Shown here one piece after another: positions 15,796 through 25,490 of a stretch of 64,000 nucleotides of DNA (its first letter is position 1; each line of letters begins with the position of its first letter). The DNA is taken from positions 1 through 64,000 of the forward strand of contig JBGVQS010000027.1 in NCBI GenBank assembly GCA_045127595.1. The letters are read 5' to 3'. The notes beneath the pieces were generated by a model. The model saw only the letters and a program-made list of their open reading frames with translations. It ran no database searches and was not told the DNA's origin. This DNA comes from Scatosoma sp045127595 (GTDB lineage: Bacteria > Bacillota > Clostridia > Christensenellales > Borkfalkiaceae). The position numbers were made by a program, and so were the translations under genes.

Positions 15796-16983
15796 ATGAG
15801 GAACGAAAGCGTTGCGATTTTAGATATCCGTTCGAACGAAGTAGCGTTTTTACTCGGTGCAAAAGGGGTAAACGGTACGTTTGTGTTCAGCGGCAGTAAA
15901 AGCGAAAAATACGAGGGGTATTCTACGGAAGGTTTTTACGACGTAGAATCATTCCGTCGGGCAGTGATTGCCACGGTTACTTCCGTCAGTCAAAATTACG
16001 CAGGCAAAATCGAAGAAATCTACGTTGGCGTTCCGTCTGCGTTCATATCCGTGTATACGAAAGGCCATACGAATTCTTATACGTCAAAACGTAAAATTTG
16101 CGCGCAGGACGTAGACGCGCTGTACGAAAGCGGTGAAAGCGAATTGCTCGTACAAGGTCGCTGTATTCGTCGCTCGGCAATGTATTTCAGCTTAGGCGAT
16201 AACCGTAAATACTTTTCTACCAACGATTTGTACGGTGTTCCGACGACGCTTTTAAAGGGCGCGCTTTGTTATTATTATATTTCCGAAAGCTTTTACGGCT
16301 GTATTTGTTCGCTTTTAAACGAGTTAGGTTTTTCCGAACCGAAATTTATCCCGTCCGCGTTGGCGCAGGCAAGCTACCTTTTGCCTGAAAAAAAGCGGGA
16401 AGGGTATGCGTTTTTACTCGACATCGGTTTTTTGACGTCCACCGTTTCCGTGGTATATGGGAACGGAATCGTGCATGAAGAAACCTTCGATTGCGGTATA
16501 GGCACAACGCTCGTTGCGTTGATGGAAGGCTTGTCCGTAGACTATGCGGAAGCGGAAGAAATTTTAACCGCCGCAAACGTTTCTGGCGGCAGTATTCCCG
16601 CCGATCAATTTTGGATGAGCGAGCAGAGGGACGGCAGGTACTCCGTTCGGGAAATCAACGATATTATCAAATGCAGTTTAGACGTTCTTTGCGAAAAAGT
16701 AGACGCATTTTTTGCAAAGCATTACAAGGACAAATCCGCCATTGGCTTGACGGTCAATCCGATCAGCTTAACGGGGGAGGGGATTGCGGCGTTAAAAGGC
16801 GCGGCGGAGCATATCTCTAAGCGGCTCAACCGTTTAACGGAAGTGGTCGCACCCGATTTACCCTACTATGACAAGCCGACGTTCTCTTCGCGAATCGCGT
16901 TGTTGAACATGGCGCTTACAGATAGACAAAAACGCAGTTGGCGTTTCAGATTTTTTAATAACTTCGGAGGAAAAAGAAGATGA
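15796..16983 (+). CDS. ftsA: Divergent FtsA, actin-like division protein
   Basis: Membrane tether for FtsZ. Actin-fold signals are present: phosphate-2 loop FLLDIGFLTSTVSVV near residue 210, GIGTTLVAL near 235 and LTGEGIAAL near 320; an SHS2/1C-type domain is inserted before residue 190. The C-terminus (QKRSWRFRFFNNFGGKRR) is an amphipathic basic helix like the FtsA membrane-targeting sequence. The phosphate-1 loop reads LDIRSNEV, with Arg12 where Gly is expected. The gene overlaps the ftsZ start by 4 bp (ATGATG), so the two are translationally coupled. Confidence 0.85.
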   Translation: MRNESVAILDIRSNEVAFLLGAKGVNGTFVFSGSKSEKYEGYSTEGFYDVESFRRAVIATVTSVSQNYAGKIEEIYVGVPSAFISVYTKGHTNSYTSKRKICAQDVDALYESGESELLVQGRCIRRSAMYFSLGDNRKYFSTNDLYGVPTTLLKGALCYYYISESFYGCICSLLNELGFSEPKFIPSALAQASYLLPEKKREGYAFLLDIGFLTSTVSVVYGNGIVHEETFDCGIGTTLVALMEGLSVDYAEAEEILTAANVSGGSIPADQFWMSEQRDGRYSVREINDIIKCSLDVLCEKVDAFFAKHYKDKSAIGLTVNPISLTGEGIAALKGAAEHISKRLNRLTEVVAPDLPYYDKPTFSSRIALLNMALTDRQKRSWRFRFFNNFGGKRR

Positions 16984-18416
16984 TGGAAAACTTTGAAAAT
17001 GACAGATACGATAATTACGGCGGTTATGCGCAGCCGCAACAAGCTCCGTCGTTATTCGGCGCAGGAAACAACCTTTCTGGGGTTGCGAAAATAAAAGTAA
17101 TCGGCGTTGGCGGCGCAGGGAATAACGCGGTCGACAGATTGATTGAATCGGGCTTAAACAGCGCGGAATATATCGTTGTTAATACGGATAATCAAGCGTT
17201 GGCGCGTTCCAAGGCGACCAAGCGTATTCAAATCGGCGTACAGCTTACCAAAGGACTTGGCGCGGGTGCTGATCCTTCCATCGGTAAAGCGGCGGCGGAA
17301 GAAAATAAAAATGAAATTCAGCAAGCGTTGAAAGATACCGACCTTTTGTTTATTACGGCAGGTATGGGCGGCGGTACGGGTACGGGCGCAGCTCCCGTGA
17401 TTGCGAAGATCGCAAAGGAAATGAAAATTCTTACCGTTGCAGTCATCACGTTGCCTTTCAATTTTGAAGCGAAACGCAGAATGGACAACGCGATTGCAGG
17501 CGTGGAAGAATTGAAAAAATCCGTCGATTCCATCATTACGATTCCCAACGATAAAATCCGTCAAGTAGTCCCCAAAGACACTTCTTTCCCTGAAGCTTTG
17601 AAGGTGGCGGACGAAGTTCTCCGCCAAGGTATCCGCGGTATTGCGGAGCTGATTGTGAAGCCTTCGCTCATCAATCTCGATTTCGCTGACGTAAAGACGA
17701 CGTTGAAAGATCGCGGACTTGCGCATATGGGTATCGGCGTAGCGAAAGGGGAAAAACGTATTATCGACGCCGTTCGTTGCGCTGTATGCAGTCCTTTGCT
17801 CAATACCACGATCGAGGGCGCAAGCTCGGTTATTCTCAACGTTATCGGCGGTAAAAACCTTACCTTGGACGAGGTTGTTAAGGCGGCGGAACTTGTTAAA
17901 GGAGTTATCGATTATTCTGCGAACGTCATTTTCGGTGCATGTATCGACGAGCAGATGTCCGACGAAGTGGAAATCGTCATTATTGCAACCGGTTTTGCAA
18001 ACGGTCAAAACGACTTGGGTATGGCAGCGCCCGACGCGTCCTTATATCGCGCGAACGAGCTTTCTCAAAAAATTGATTACGCCTATGCGGGAGCACCGCA
18101 AAATAATATGGGGAATATGAACGCGCCGTACGCTTATCAGCAGCCTGCGCCTATCAATCCCATTCCCCCTGTAAATACGCAGTATCAACCGCAAACGCCC
18201 ATGACGGAAGCAACGCCCGCGCGTTATAATATGCCTTATCAGCAAACCTTGCCGCAGCATTATAATCACGCGCAAACGCCGTCCGCAGCGGAATCCTTTG
18301 AACCTGACGATCCTATCCCTGAAATGAAGTCTGAATCGGCTGAACCTACAACGGATAGAAAACACCGCCCGAGATTCGTAGATTTCTTCATGAGAAAAAA
18401 CAACGATAATAAATAA
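16980..18416 (+). CDS. ftsZ: Cell division GTPase FtsZ
   Basis: Tubulin-like GTPase that forms the Z-ring. GTP-binding signature MGGGTGTGAAPVIA near residue 125, nucleotide loop KVIGVGGAGNNAVDR near 40, and T7 loop NLDFADVKT near 230. A Pro/Gln/Asn-rich linker (about 370-455) leads to a basic C-terminal peptide RPRFVDFFMRKNN that should bind FtsA. ATG 16980 has GGAGG 9 nt upstream. Expression is driven by the strong promoter before ftsA, and a terminator follows the gene. Confidence 0.98.
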   Translation: MMENFENDRYDNYGGYAQPQQAPSLFGAGNNLSGVAKIKVIGVGGAGNNAVDRLIESGLNSAEYIVVNTDNQALARSKATKRIQIGVQLTKGLGAGADPSIGKAAAEENKNEIQQALKDTDLLFITAGMGGGTGTGAAPVIAKIAKEMKILTVAVITLPFNFEAKRRMDNAIAGVEELKKSVDSIITIPNDKIRQVVPKDTSFPEALKVADEVLRQGIRGIAELIVKPSLINLDFADVKTTLKDRGLAHMGIGVAKGEKRIIDAVRCAVCSPLLNTTIEGASSVILNVIGGKNLTLDEVVKAAELVKGVIDYSANVIFGACIDEQMSDEVEIVIIATGFANGQNDLGMAAPDASLYRANELSQKIDYAYAGAPQNNMGNMNAPYAYQQPAPINPIPPVNTQYQPQTPMTEATPARYNMPYQQTLPQHYNHAQTPSAAESFEPDDPIPEMKSESAEPTTDRKHRPRFVDFFMRKNNDNK

Positions 18417-18428
18417 TGCAAGCATATA

Positions 18429-18463
18429 AAAAACGTGCAACCCTTGACGGATTGCACGTTTTT
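18429..18463 (+). terminator. Intrinsic terminator after ftsZ
   Basis: AAAAACGTGCAA and TTGCACGTTTTT form a 12-bp stem with an 11-nt loop and a T-rich tail. Confidence 0.88.
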
Positions 18464-18710
18464 ATTTTATTCCGGTGAAAGAGCACCTGCTTGCACAGAT
18501 GCCCTTTCGAGGAAGAATAAATCAGATATGAGGATAAGCATAATTATATCGAGTTTGCAAATCAAAATAATTGCTACAATCGATATTATAAATTATTATA
18601 CCACCTTTTTCCAAAACATGCAAGTATATAATCAGAAAAAATCGTTGAAATATATATAACTATTTCTTATGGATTGCATAAACGCTTTTTATGGATAATA
18701 TGCATAATAT
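18464..18710. other. AT-rich intergenic region before murC with repeated inverted motifs
   Basis: No convincing gene. An imperfect hairpin (GAAAG-a-GCA paired with TGC-c-CTTTC) spans 18477-18508. Two related inverted repeats, TTATG-N5-CATAA (18667-18681) and TTATG-N9-CATAA (18689-18707), lie directly before the murC start and may be operators. No consensus promoter was found; GATAAT (18694-18699) is the best -10 candidate but lacks a good -35. Confidence 0.4.
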
Positions 18711-20060
18711 ATGCGATTAAAATGTTTAAAAAATGTGGAACGGATTTATTTTATCGGGATCGGCGGCATCAGTATGAGCGCGCTTGCAAAATTCTTGTCA
18801 TTGAACGGTTATCATGTAAGCGGCAGTGATTCTACAAGGAGTGAAATTACCGATTCTTTGGCGTTTCACGGAATTCACGTTTTTATCGGGGAGGAGGCTG
18901 GAAGGGAAGAACTGCGCCTTTGCGATGCGGTGGTTTTTACCGACGCAATCTCTAAGGAAAATAGGGAATTATTGCAGGCGTTTTCGCTTGAAAAAAGGGT
19001 ATATTCGCGGGCGGAATTTCTCGGTTTGCTTTGTGGGGAATTTGACAAAGTGATCGCGATTGCAGGTAGCCATGGAAAGACGACTTGCACGTCGATGCTT
19101 TCGCACGTTTTAAACAACGCCAACGTACACTTTACCGCGCATATCGGCGGGGAAGATTCGCTGTTTGGAAATTTTTATTCAAGCGGAAAAAAATATCTTG
19201 TTACGGAAGCGTGCGAGTATAAGAAAAATTTATTAAAGCTGACGTCCGACGTATCGATATTGTTAAACGTCGATAAAGACCATATGGAATGTTATAACGG
19301 GGAAGAAGATTTGCTTGGTTGCTTTAAGCAATACTGCGAAAGCGCTAAAACGGCGTTTGTATGCGCTGATGACGAGCGTTGTTTAAGGCTTGGGGATTTT
19401 TCTACGTTCGGGATTACGAATTCCTTGGCTGACTATCGCGCGATTGATTTGCGCGCAAACGGAGAAAAATACTCGTTTACCGTGGAAGAATACGGCAAAA
19501 AGCTGTGTCGGGTAAAGCTAAACGCAATCGGGAGGTGCAACGTTTATAACGCCTTGGCTGCGTTTGCCGCGGCGCGTTCGCTTGGGTTTGGGGAAGAAGA
19601 AATATCGAAAGGCTTATCGAAATTTACTTCCGTAAAGCGTAGGTTTGAAAAGGTTGGAAATTACCGCGGCGCAAGCGTGATTTGCGATTATGCGCATCAT
19701 CCGCGTGAAATCACGTCCACGATTGCTACGGCGAAAGGGATATGTAAAGGGAAATTGTACGTCGTTTTTCAGCCGCATACTTATTCAAGAACGAAATTAT
19801 TGATGAAAGAATTTGTAAGCGCACTTCGAAAAATTGACGGGTTAATGATTTACAAAAGCTACCCTGCGCGGGAAAGATACGACGAGGAAGGTAGCGCGAA
19901 ACGCTTGGCGGACAATATAGGCGGTTGTTTGTATGCCGATAACGTGTTCGTATTAAAAACTTGGCTAAAAACAACCTTGCAAGAAGGGGATACGCTTTTA
20001 TTTTTGGGTGCGGGAGATATTTATTACGTAGCGCAATATCTTGTAAAAGAGTTACGTTGA
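18711..20060 (+). CDS. murC: UDP-N-acetylmuramate:L-alanine ligase
   Basis: First Mur ligase of stem-peptide synthesis. N-terminal FIGIGGISMSALAKFL near residue 15, P-loop AGSHGKTTCTSMLSH near 115, NVDKDHMECY near 185 and DYAHHPREITSTI near 325 are typical for MurC. 449 aa. ATG 18711 has no clear ribosome binding site, only weak GGAT further upstream. Unlike in most clostridia the gene is not inside the main cluster but stands alone between the ftsZ terminator and its own terminator. Confidence 0.96.
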   Translation: MRLKCLKNVERIYFIGIGGISMSALAKFLSLNGYHVSGSDSTRSEITDSLAFHGIHVFIGEEAGREELRLCDAVVFTDAISKENRELLQAFSLEKRVYSRAEFLGLLCGEFDKVIAIAGSHGKTTCTSMLSHVLNNANVHFTAHIGGEDSLFGNFYSSGKKYLVTEACEYKKNLLKLTSDVSILLNVDKDHMECYNGEEDLLGCFKQYCESAKTAFVCADDERCLRLGDFSTFGITNSLADYRAIDLRANGEKYSFTVEEYGKKLCRVKLNAIGRCNVYNALAAFAAARSLGFGEEEISKGLSKFTSVKRRFEKVGNYRGASVICDYAHHPREITSTIATAKGICKGKLYVVFQPHTYSRTKLLMKEFVSALRKIDGLMIYKSYPARERYDEEGSAKRLADNIGGCLYADNVFVLKTWLKTTLQEGDTLLFLGAGDIYYVAQYLVKELR

Positions 20061-20062
20061 CA

Positions 20063-20119
20063 AAAAAATCGGCGATATGCGAAGAAAAAGAAAAAATCTT
20101 CGTCTTTCGTCGATTTTTT
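20063..20119 (+). terminator. Terminator-like nested hairpin after murC
   Basis: AAAAAATCGGCGA pairs with TCGTCGATTTTTT (one mismatch), and an inner GCGAAGA/TCTTCGT pair extends the structure; T tract at the end. Confidence 0.75.
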
Positions 20120-20132
20120 GCCTTTTAAACTA

Positions 20133-20161
20133 TTGATAATTTCAAAAAAAAATGTTATAAT
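20133..20161 (+). promoter_or_regulatory. Promoter of ftsK
   Basis: TTGATA (20133-20138), 17-nt spacer, TATAAT (20156-20161), 45 bp before the TTG start. Confidence 0.75.
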
Positions 20162-20206
20162 TGATTATGTATATAATCACAAACATTACAAAGGGGGGAC
20201 TTACCT

Positions 20207-23200
20207 TTGCCTAAACACGATAAGCATAGCGAAAAAGAGAAAAATAAATCCGAATCCACTTTGATTACAAAAGAGAGCTTGTGTGCGGCGTGTGCGCTAT
20301 TTTGTACGCTCGCATTATTGATACTGTTTAGCGGCTCGGCAATCTTTGGCGACGTCGGCGGGGCAGTACGCTCCTTTTTGACGGGGGCGTTTGGATATAT
20401 TGCTTATCCTTTACTTCTTGGCGGAATGTATTTATCCGTTACGGGCTTGCTTGGAATACGGCTCGTGAAAAATAGAAAGGGAGCGGCTTGTCTTTTGGCT
20501 GCGGTTGTTTTGATTGCGCTGATTGCGCAAATTGCCACGACCTATTCTTGGAGTGTAAAGGGCTACGTTTCCGCATGCTTTGACGCAGGGGAAAGTTTCC
20601 CGAAAGCTACCGTAGCAGGCGCGGTAGGCGGCGTAATTATTTTTTGTTGCGTTTCTATTTTATCGAAAATCGGCAGTATCGTCTTATTTGTAGCGCTTAC
20701 GGGATTCTTTGGTTACCTTTTCGTATTGTCCATGAAAAAGACGGCAAAGCCCGTTGCGCAAAACGAACAGGCAGCCGAAACGGTTCCGAGCGGACAAGCT
20801 TACGAGATTCCTTTGACGAACGCGCAACCGCAAACAGCGGCAACCGAAACGGCGTACAGCGAGTCGCAATATGCGCAGTATTCGCAACCTGTGCAACCCG
20901 TTCCGAAACCCGCGCAGCCTGCGCCTACGCAAAACACGTATTTGAATTATTCGGAAGTGCAAGTTCCGCAACGTCCGGGCGTAAGTCTTTTTGAAGAAGA
21001 ACCGTCGGAGAAAACTGAACGGCAAGCGCCGCAAATCGGAGCATTTTCTCCGTTTGGAACGCCGCAAAATATGCGCAACGACGTAGAAAACGGCACGAAT
21101 TACGAAGAAAGCCGCGCGATTTTGTTTTCCACGACGCCGCAAGAAAGCTATCAACGGAATTTAATTTTTGATCCAAATTCCAACGTAAATAAACGTGCGC
21201 CGGCGGAAGCGGTTCAAACGACCGTGCAAAGCGCATATACGCCGTCGTACACCGAAGCGTATCAAGATTCCGTGAACGCCTCGTCGCAACCGCAACGACC
21301 GGTAGAAGTGATTGACGATTCTTCGTATAGCGCGTACGAAAGACAGCGCGAAGAAGAACGCCAAGCGGCGCAAGCAGCTTTCCGCGAACCTATCCCACCC
21401 ATTCCATCCGTTCCTGTTGCGCCTATGCAGCCCTTGGAAGAAGAAAAACCCGTTCCGCAAGAAACGGTATCTTATCCGAATATTGAAGAAAGTACTCCGA
21501 TTGCGGAAGAACCTATTCCTACGCCCATTCAACGGGAAGAACCGACCGCGGAATATAAGCGGCACGATTATATGGACCTATTCTCGTCGTCTAATCCCCG
21601 TTTGTTCAGCGAAGAAAATTCTTCTTTGGAAGAAAATTTAGAACGTACTTCTCGGGAAAGTAGCTTGCTTTTCAAAGAAGAAACCGAAGAAACGGAAACG
21701 TTTACTAGAAGAAACGTCGGGTTTTCGGAAATGCCCGAAGAAAGCAGATCGGGCAGAGACGGCATGAACTTGCTTGACGACGAGGACGAAGAACCGCAGG
21801 ACGATTTGTACAGCTTGCGTTCAGATTTTGACGTTCCGCAAAGCAGGGGAGTGGAAACGCGTTCTCGCGGAGAACTTTTTGAAGAAAATTCAAGAGGCAG
21901 AGAGTTTGATTTTGATCGCGAAGAAAGGGCGGACGGGCTTTCTCTTACGGGCAGCCGCGTAGCTGAACCCGTAACGCCGCCTGCGCCCGTTGAACCGCCG
22001 AAGCCGGTTCCCGCGCCGCCGAAACCGAGAATTCGCCGTCCTTACGTTCGGCCGTATTTGGATGATTTTAACTGCAAGGATATCGAACCTACGGCGAACC
22101 ATGAAGAAGTCGAGCAAACGAAAGCGGACATTATCGCAACGTTGGAAGATTTCAAAATCACGGGCGCGACGATTGCTTCGGTAACGTTTGGACCTACGGT
22201 TACGCGCTATAACGTAGCTTTGCCCAGAAGCGTATCTCCCAAAAAGGTAGTTGCGCTCGATCAATCGATTGCAATCAGCCTGCATTCAAGCGGCGTAAAT
22301 ATCTATCCAAACTATGAAGACGGCGTAGTCAGTATCGAAGTGCCGAATAAGGAAAGACAATTCGTACAACTCGGCTGTATGTTGTCAGGGGACACATTTG
22401 TCAACGCAAAGCCTTCTTCGCTGATGTTTGCGATGGGGAAAGACGTAGCCAACCGCAAGGTATACGGGGATATTTGTAAAATGACGCATTTACTTGTTGC
22501 GGGTGCGTCCAACTCTGGTAAGAGCGTATTTTTAGGCGCGTTGATTTTGAGTTTGATTTATAAATACTCTCCCGACGAACTGCGTTTGATTTTGATTGAC
22601 CCGAAAAAGACGGAATTCGTTTTATATAACGATTTGCCGCACTTGATGATCAATGAAATCATTACGGACGTCAACAAGACTATTCAAAGCTTGAACTGGG
22701 CAATCGGGGAAATGAACCGCCGTTATACCCTTTTCGGAGAAATGAGCAAATCGGGTAAATACGTTGTCAATCTCGATCAATACAACGAACAAATGGAAAA
22801 GAACGACCGTTTGCCCAAGATCGTGATTATCATTGACGAGCTTGCCGATTTGATGCTTGCCGCAAAGAAAGAAATCGAAGACAGAATCCAAAGTCTTACG
22901 CAAAAAGCGCGTGCGGCAGGGATTCACGTAATCGTAGCAACGCAAAGACCGTCCGCGGACGTTATCACGGGGGTAATCAAGAGCAACCTTTCCACAAGAA
23001 TTGCCTTCCTTGTTCCTTCCGACGTGGATTCGAGGGTTATTCTCGACCAAACGGGCGCGCAAAAATTGCTCGGCAAAGGGGATCTTTTGTATACAATGCC
23101 GGGAATCAATACGCCCGTGCGCGTACAAAGTGCGTTCAGTGCGCCCGAAGAAGCGCAACGAGTGGTCGAATTTATCAAATCGAACAACGAAGCCTATTTT

Positions 23201-23494
23201 GATGAAGAAGCAACGGCGTTTATCAATAATTCCCGTTCCGTTTCCGACGAAGGGGAAGCCAAGAGCCGCGACGCGATCGAACCGGTATATATCGACGCTT
23301 TGCGCTACGTTATTTTGAACAATAGCGCTTCCATTTCCATGATTCAGCGTAAATGCTCGGCTGGTTATAATAAAGCGGGTAAAATTGTCGAATGGATGGA
23401 AGAAATGGGCTACATTTCGCCGTTTGAGGGCGCAAAAGCGCGTAAAGTTCTGATTACGAAAGAACAGTTTGAAGAATTATACGGTCCGCTGTAA
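20207..23494 (+). CDS. ftsK: DNA translocase FtsK/SpoIIIE
   Basis: Septal DNA pump that moves chromosomes through the closing septum. 1095 aa: four hydrophobic segments in the first 170 residues, a long Pro/Gln/Glu-rich linker (about 180-620), then the motor. Walker A GASNSGKSVFLGAL lies near residue 765, Walker B is KIVIIIDELADLM, and HVIVATQRPSADVITG follows. A C-terminal gamma winged helix (SMIQRKCSAGYNKAGKIVEWM) recognises chromosome-orienting sequences in this family. TTG 20207 is preceded by GGGGGGA at about 7 nt. Whether it acts in division or sporulation cannot be read from the sequence. Confidence 0.97.
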   Translation: MPKHDKHSEKEKNKSESTLITKESLCAACALFCTLALLILFSGSAIFGDVGGAVRSFLTGAFGYIAYPLLLGGMYLSVTGLLGIRLVKNRKGAACLLAAVVLIALIAQIATTYSWSVKGYVSACFDAGESFPKATVAGAVGGVIIFCCVSILSKIGSIVLFVALTGFFGYLFVLSMKKTAKPVAQNEQAAETVPSGQAYEIPLTNAQPQTAATETAYSESQYAQYSQPVQPVPKPAQPAPTQNTYLNYSEVQVPQRPGVSLFEEEPSEKTERQAPQIGAFSPFGTPQNMRNDVENGTNYEESRAILFSTTPQESYQRNLIFDPNSNVNKRAPAEAVQTTVQSAYTPSYTEAYQDSVNASSQPQRPVEVIDDSSYSAYERQREEERQAAQAAFREPIPPIPSVPVAPMQPLEEEKPVPQETVSYPNIEESTPIAEEPIPTPIQREEPTAEYKRHDYMDLFSSSNPRLFSEENSSLEENLERTSRESSLLFKEETEETETFTRRNVGFSEMPEESRSGRDGMNLLDDEDEEPQDDLYSLRSDFDVPQSRGVETRSRGELFEENSRGREFDFDREERADGLSLTGSRVAEPVTPPAPVEPPKPVPAPPKPRIRRPYVRPYLDDFNCKDIEPTANHEEVEQTKADIIATLEDFKITGATIASVTFGPTVTRYNVALPRSVSPKKVVALDQSIAISLHSSGVNIYPNYEDGVVSIEVPNKERQFVQLGCMLSGDTFVNAKPSSLMFAMGKDVANRKVYGDICKMTHLLVAGASNSGKSVFLGALILSLIYKYSPDELRLILIDPKKTEFVLYNDLPHLMINEIITDVNKTIQSLNWAIGEMNRRYTLFGEMSKSGKYVVNLDQYNEQMEKNDRLPKIVIIIDELADLMLAAKKEIEDRIQSLTQKARAAGIHVIVATQRPSADVITGVIKSNLSTRIAFLVPSDVDSRVILDQTGAQKLLGKGDLLYTMPGINTPVRVQSAFSAPEEAQRVVEFIKSNNEAYFDEEATAFINNSRSVSDEGEAKSRDAIEPVYIDALRYVILNNSASISMIQRKCSAGYNKAGKIVEWMEEMGYISPFEGAKARKVLITKEQFEELYGPL

Positions 23495-23538
23495 TGCTTA
23501 AAAATTCGGCTGTAATTGAAAGATAAAAGGAAAGAAGA

Positions 23539-24870
23539 ATGCTTACGGAAAAATTATTCGGCGTAATATCGCTCGGATGCGACAAGAACCGTGTTGACAC
23601 GGAAAAATTGCTAGGGCTTTTAAAAGGACGGGGCTGTAAGACGACGGACGATTTAAGCAAAGCGCAAATCGTGATAATCAACACTTGCGCCTTTTTACAA
23701 TCCGCGCGCGAAGAAGCGATTGAAACAATTCTCGAATGCGCAGATTATAAAAGCGGCAATTTGGAAAAAATAGTCGTAACGGGTTGTTTGCCGCAAAAAT
23801 TTATCGACGAATTATACGCGCCTTTGCAGGAAGCGGACGTCTTTTTGGGTATAAGCGATTACGGAGAAATTTTCTCCGCGCTCGAAGAATCCTATCAAAA
23901 CGAAAAAAGAGTCAATCGAGTGGGGCATGGTCGAGATGAATACTATTTTGACCGCGTTTTAACGACGGACGAACATATTGCGTATTTAAAGATTGCAGAC
24001 GGTTGTTACAATCACTGTACCTACTGTTTGATTCCGAAAATCCGCGGCAAATATCGCTCCTATCCCATGGAGAAACTTGTTGCGGAAGCAAGAGAGCTTG
24101 GGGAAATATCCGAACTGATTATTGTTGCGCAAGATACGACGCGTTACGGCGAAGATTTATACGGCGAAAACCGTTTTACCGAGCTATTGCAACAGCTTTC
24201 CGCGCTCGACAACGTACAAACGATACGTTTATTGTACTGTTATCCCGACGTAATCGACGATAAACTGATTGCGGAAATAAAGAACAATGCAAAGATTTTA
24301 AAATATCTCGACATTCCGTTGCAGCACTCGGAAGACCGCGTACTCAAACGCATGAACCGTAAGGGCACGCGCGCAGGATATTTATCCCTTTTGAAAAAAT
24401 TGCGCAAGGAAATCCCCGGGATAGAGATTCGTTCGACCTTTATCACGGGTTTCCCAGGGGAAACGGAAGAAGAATTTACGGGAATGTTATCATTCGTAAA
24501 GGAAGCGCGCTTTTTAAATTGCGGATTCTTCGCATACTCGCGTGAACCGGACACGGCGGCATACCGCTTAAAAGAGCAAGTGCACCACGCAACCAAAAAG
24601 CGCCGTTTGCGCGCACTCTATAAGGCGCAGGAAGCCATTTCCGCGGAATTGCTTTCCGCATACGTCGGCAGGCAAATCGAAGTGCTTTGCGACGGGATTG
24701 ATTATGAAAAGAACTGCTTTGTCGGGCGGGCGTATTTCAATGCACCTGACATTGACGGAAAAGTATATTTTAACGCAGGCGAAGCAATGCAGGGCGAAAG
24801 ATATACGGTAACCGTCGATTCGGCAGACAGTTATGATTTATATGGACACACGGAGGACTACCAGGTATGA
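23539..24870 (+). CDS. rimO: Ribosomal protein S12 methylthiotransferase RimO
   Basis: Radical-SAM enzyme that methylthiolates an Asp of ribosomal protein S12. Three N-terminal cysteines for the auxiliary cluster (SLGCDKN, NTCAF, VTGCLPQ), the radical-SAM motif CYNHCTYC near residue 155, and a C-terminal TRAM domain. 443 aa. SD AAGGAAAGAAG before ATG 23539. The stop overlaps the pgsA start by 4 bp (ATGA). Confidence 0.95.
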   Translation: MLTEKLFGVISLGCDKNRVDTEKLLGLLKGRGCKTTDDLSKAQIVIINTCAFLQSAREEAIETILECADYKSGNLEKIVVTGCLPQKFIDELYAPLQEADVFLGISDYGEIFSALEESYQNEKRVNRVGHGRDEYYFDRVLTTDEHIAYLKIADGCYNHCTYCLIPKIRGKYRSYPMEKLVAEARELGEISELIIVAQDTTRYGEDLYGENRFTELLQQLSALDNVQTIRLLYCYPDVIDDKLIAEIKNNAKILKYLDIPLQHSEDRVLKRMNRKGTRAGYLSLLKKLRKEIPGIEIRSTFITGFPGETEEEFTGMLSFVKEARFLNCGFFAYSREPDTAAYRLKEQVHHATKKRRLRALYKAQEAISAELLSAYVGRQIEVLCDGIDYEKNCFVGRAYFNAPDIDGKVYFNAGEAMQGERYTVTVDSADSYDLYGHTEDYQV

Positions 24871-25472
24871 ATTTACCCAACAAAATCACATTGACAAGAA
24901 TTTTTATGATTCCAGTATTCGTCATCGTATTTTTCCTTGACGGAGTTTTGCCCTACAATTATATAATTGCAGCGGCAATTTTCGCGCTTGCCGCTTGTAC
25001 GGACTTTATCGACGGGCATATCGCGCGTTCTCGCGGTTTGGTAACGAACCTTGGGAAATTCCTTGATCCCATCGCGGACAAGGTGCTCGTTTCTACGGCA
25101 ATGCTCGTATTGATGACGATTCCCGGTTTGTTTTATGCAAATCTCGATTTTGACGCGGCGGAAACCGCCTACAAGATTTTTGCCGTATGCATTTGCGTAA
25201 TTATGGCAAGAGAGTTGATCATCAGCGCGTTCCGTCAAATTGCCGCTGCGAGAGGTCTTGTGCTTGCTGCGGAAAAGCTCGGCAAATATAAAACGGCGTT
25301 CCAAGACGTCAGCATTGCCGTTTTGTTGGTCGCGGCAGACGTAACGGGCAAGGTTGGAGAAATTATCTTTTGGGTAGGTATCGCATTGTTTGCAGTTGCA
25401 ACGGTGCTCACCGTTTGGTCAGGGATTTCTTACGTTGTAAAGAACAAACAGGTACTTAAAGACGCGGATTAA
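24867..25472 (+). CDS. pgsA: CDP-diacylglycerol:glycerol-3-phosphate phosphatidyltransferase
   Basis: Membrane CDP-alcohol phosphotransferase that commits lipids to phosphatidylglycerol. The family signature (DG-x2-AR-x8-G-x3-D-x3-D) is present as TDFIDGHIARSRGLVTNLGK then FLDPIADK. 201 aa with several membrane segments. Coupled to rimO by ATGA. The order ftsK-rimO-pgsA-cinA-recA-rny is widely conserved in Firmicutes. Confidence 0.95.
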   Translation: MNLPNKITLTRIFMIPVFVIVFFLDGVLPYNYIIAAAIFALAACTDFIDGHIARSRGLVTNLGKFLDPIADKVLVSTAMLVLMTIPGLFYANLDFDAAETAYKIFAVCICVIMARELIISAFRQIAAARGLVLAAEKLGKYKTAFQDVSIAVLLVAADVTGKVGEIIFWVGIALFAVATVLTVWSGISYVVKNKQVLKDAD

Positions 25473-25490
25473 CGCAAATAGAGGGGCGCT

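Noticed and set aside
18435..18659. 74-codon plus-strand frame after ftsZ
   Set aside because: It begins inside the ftsZ terminator, has no ribosome binding site and no protein-like pattern.
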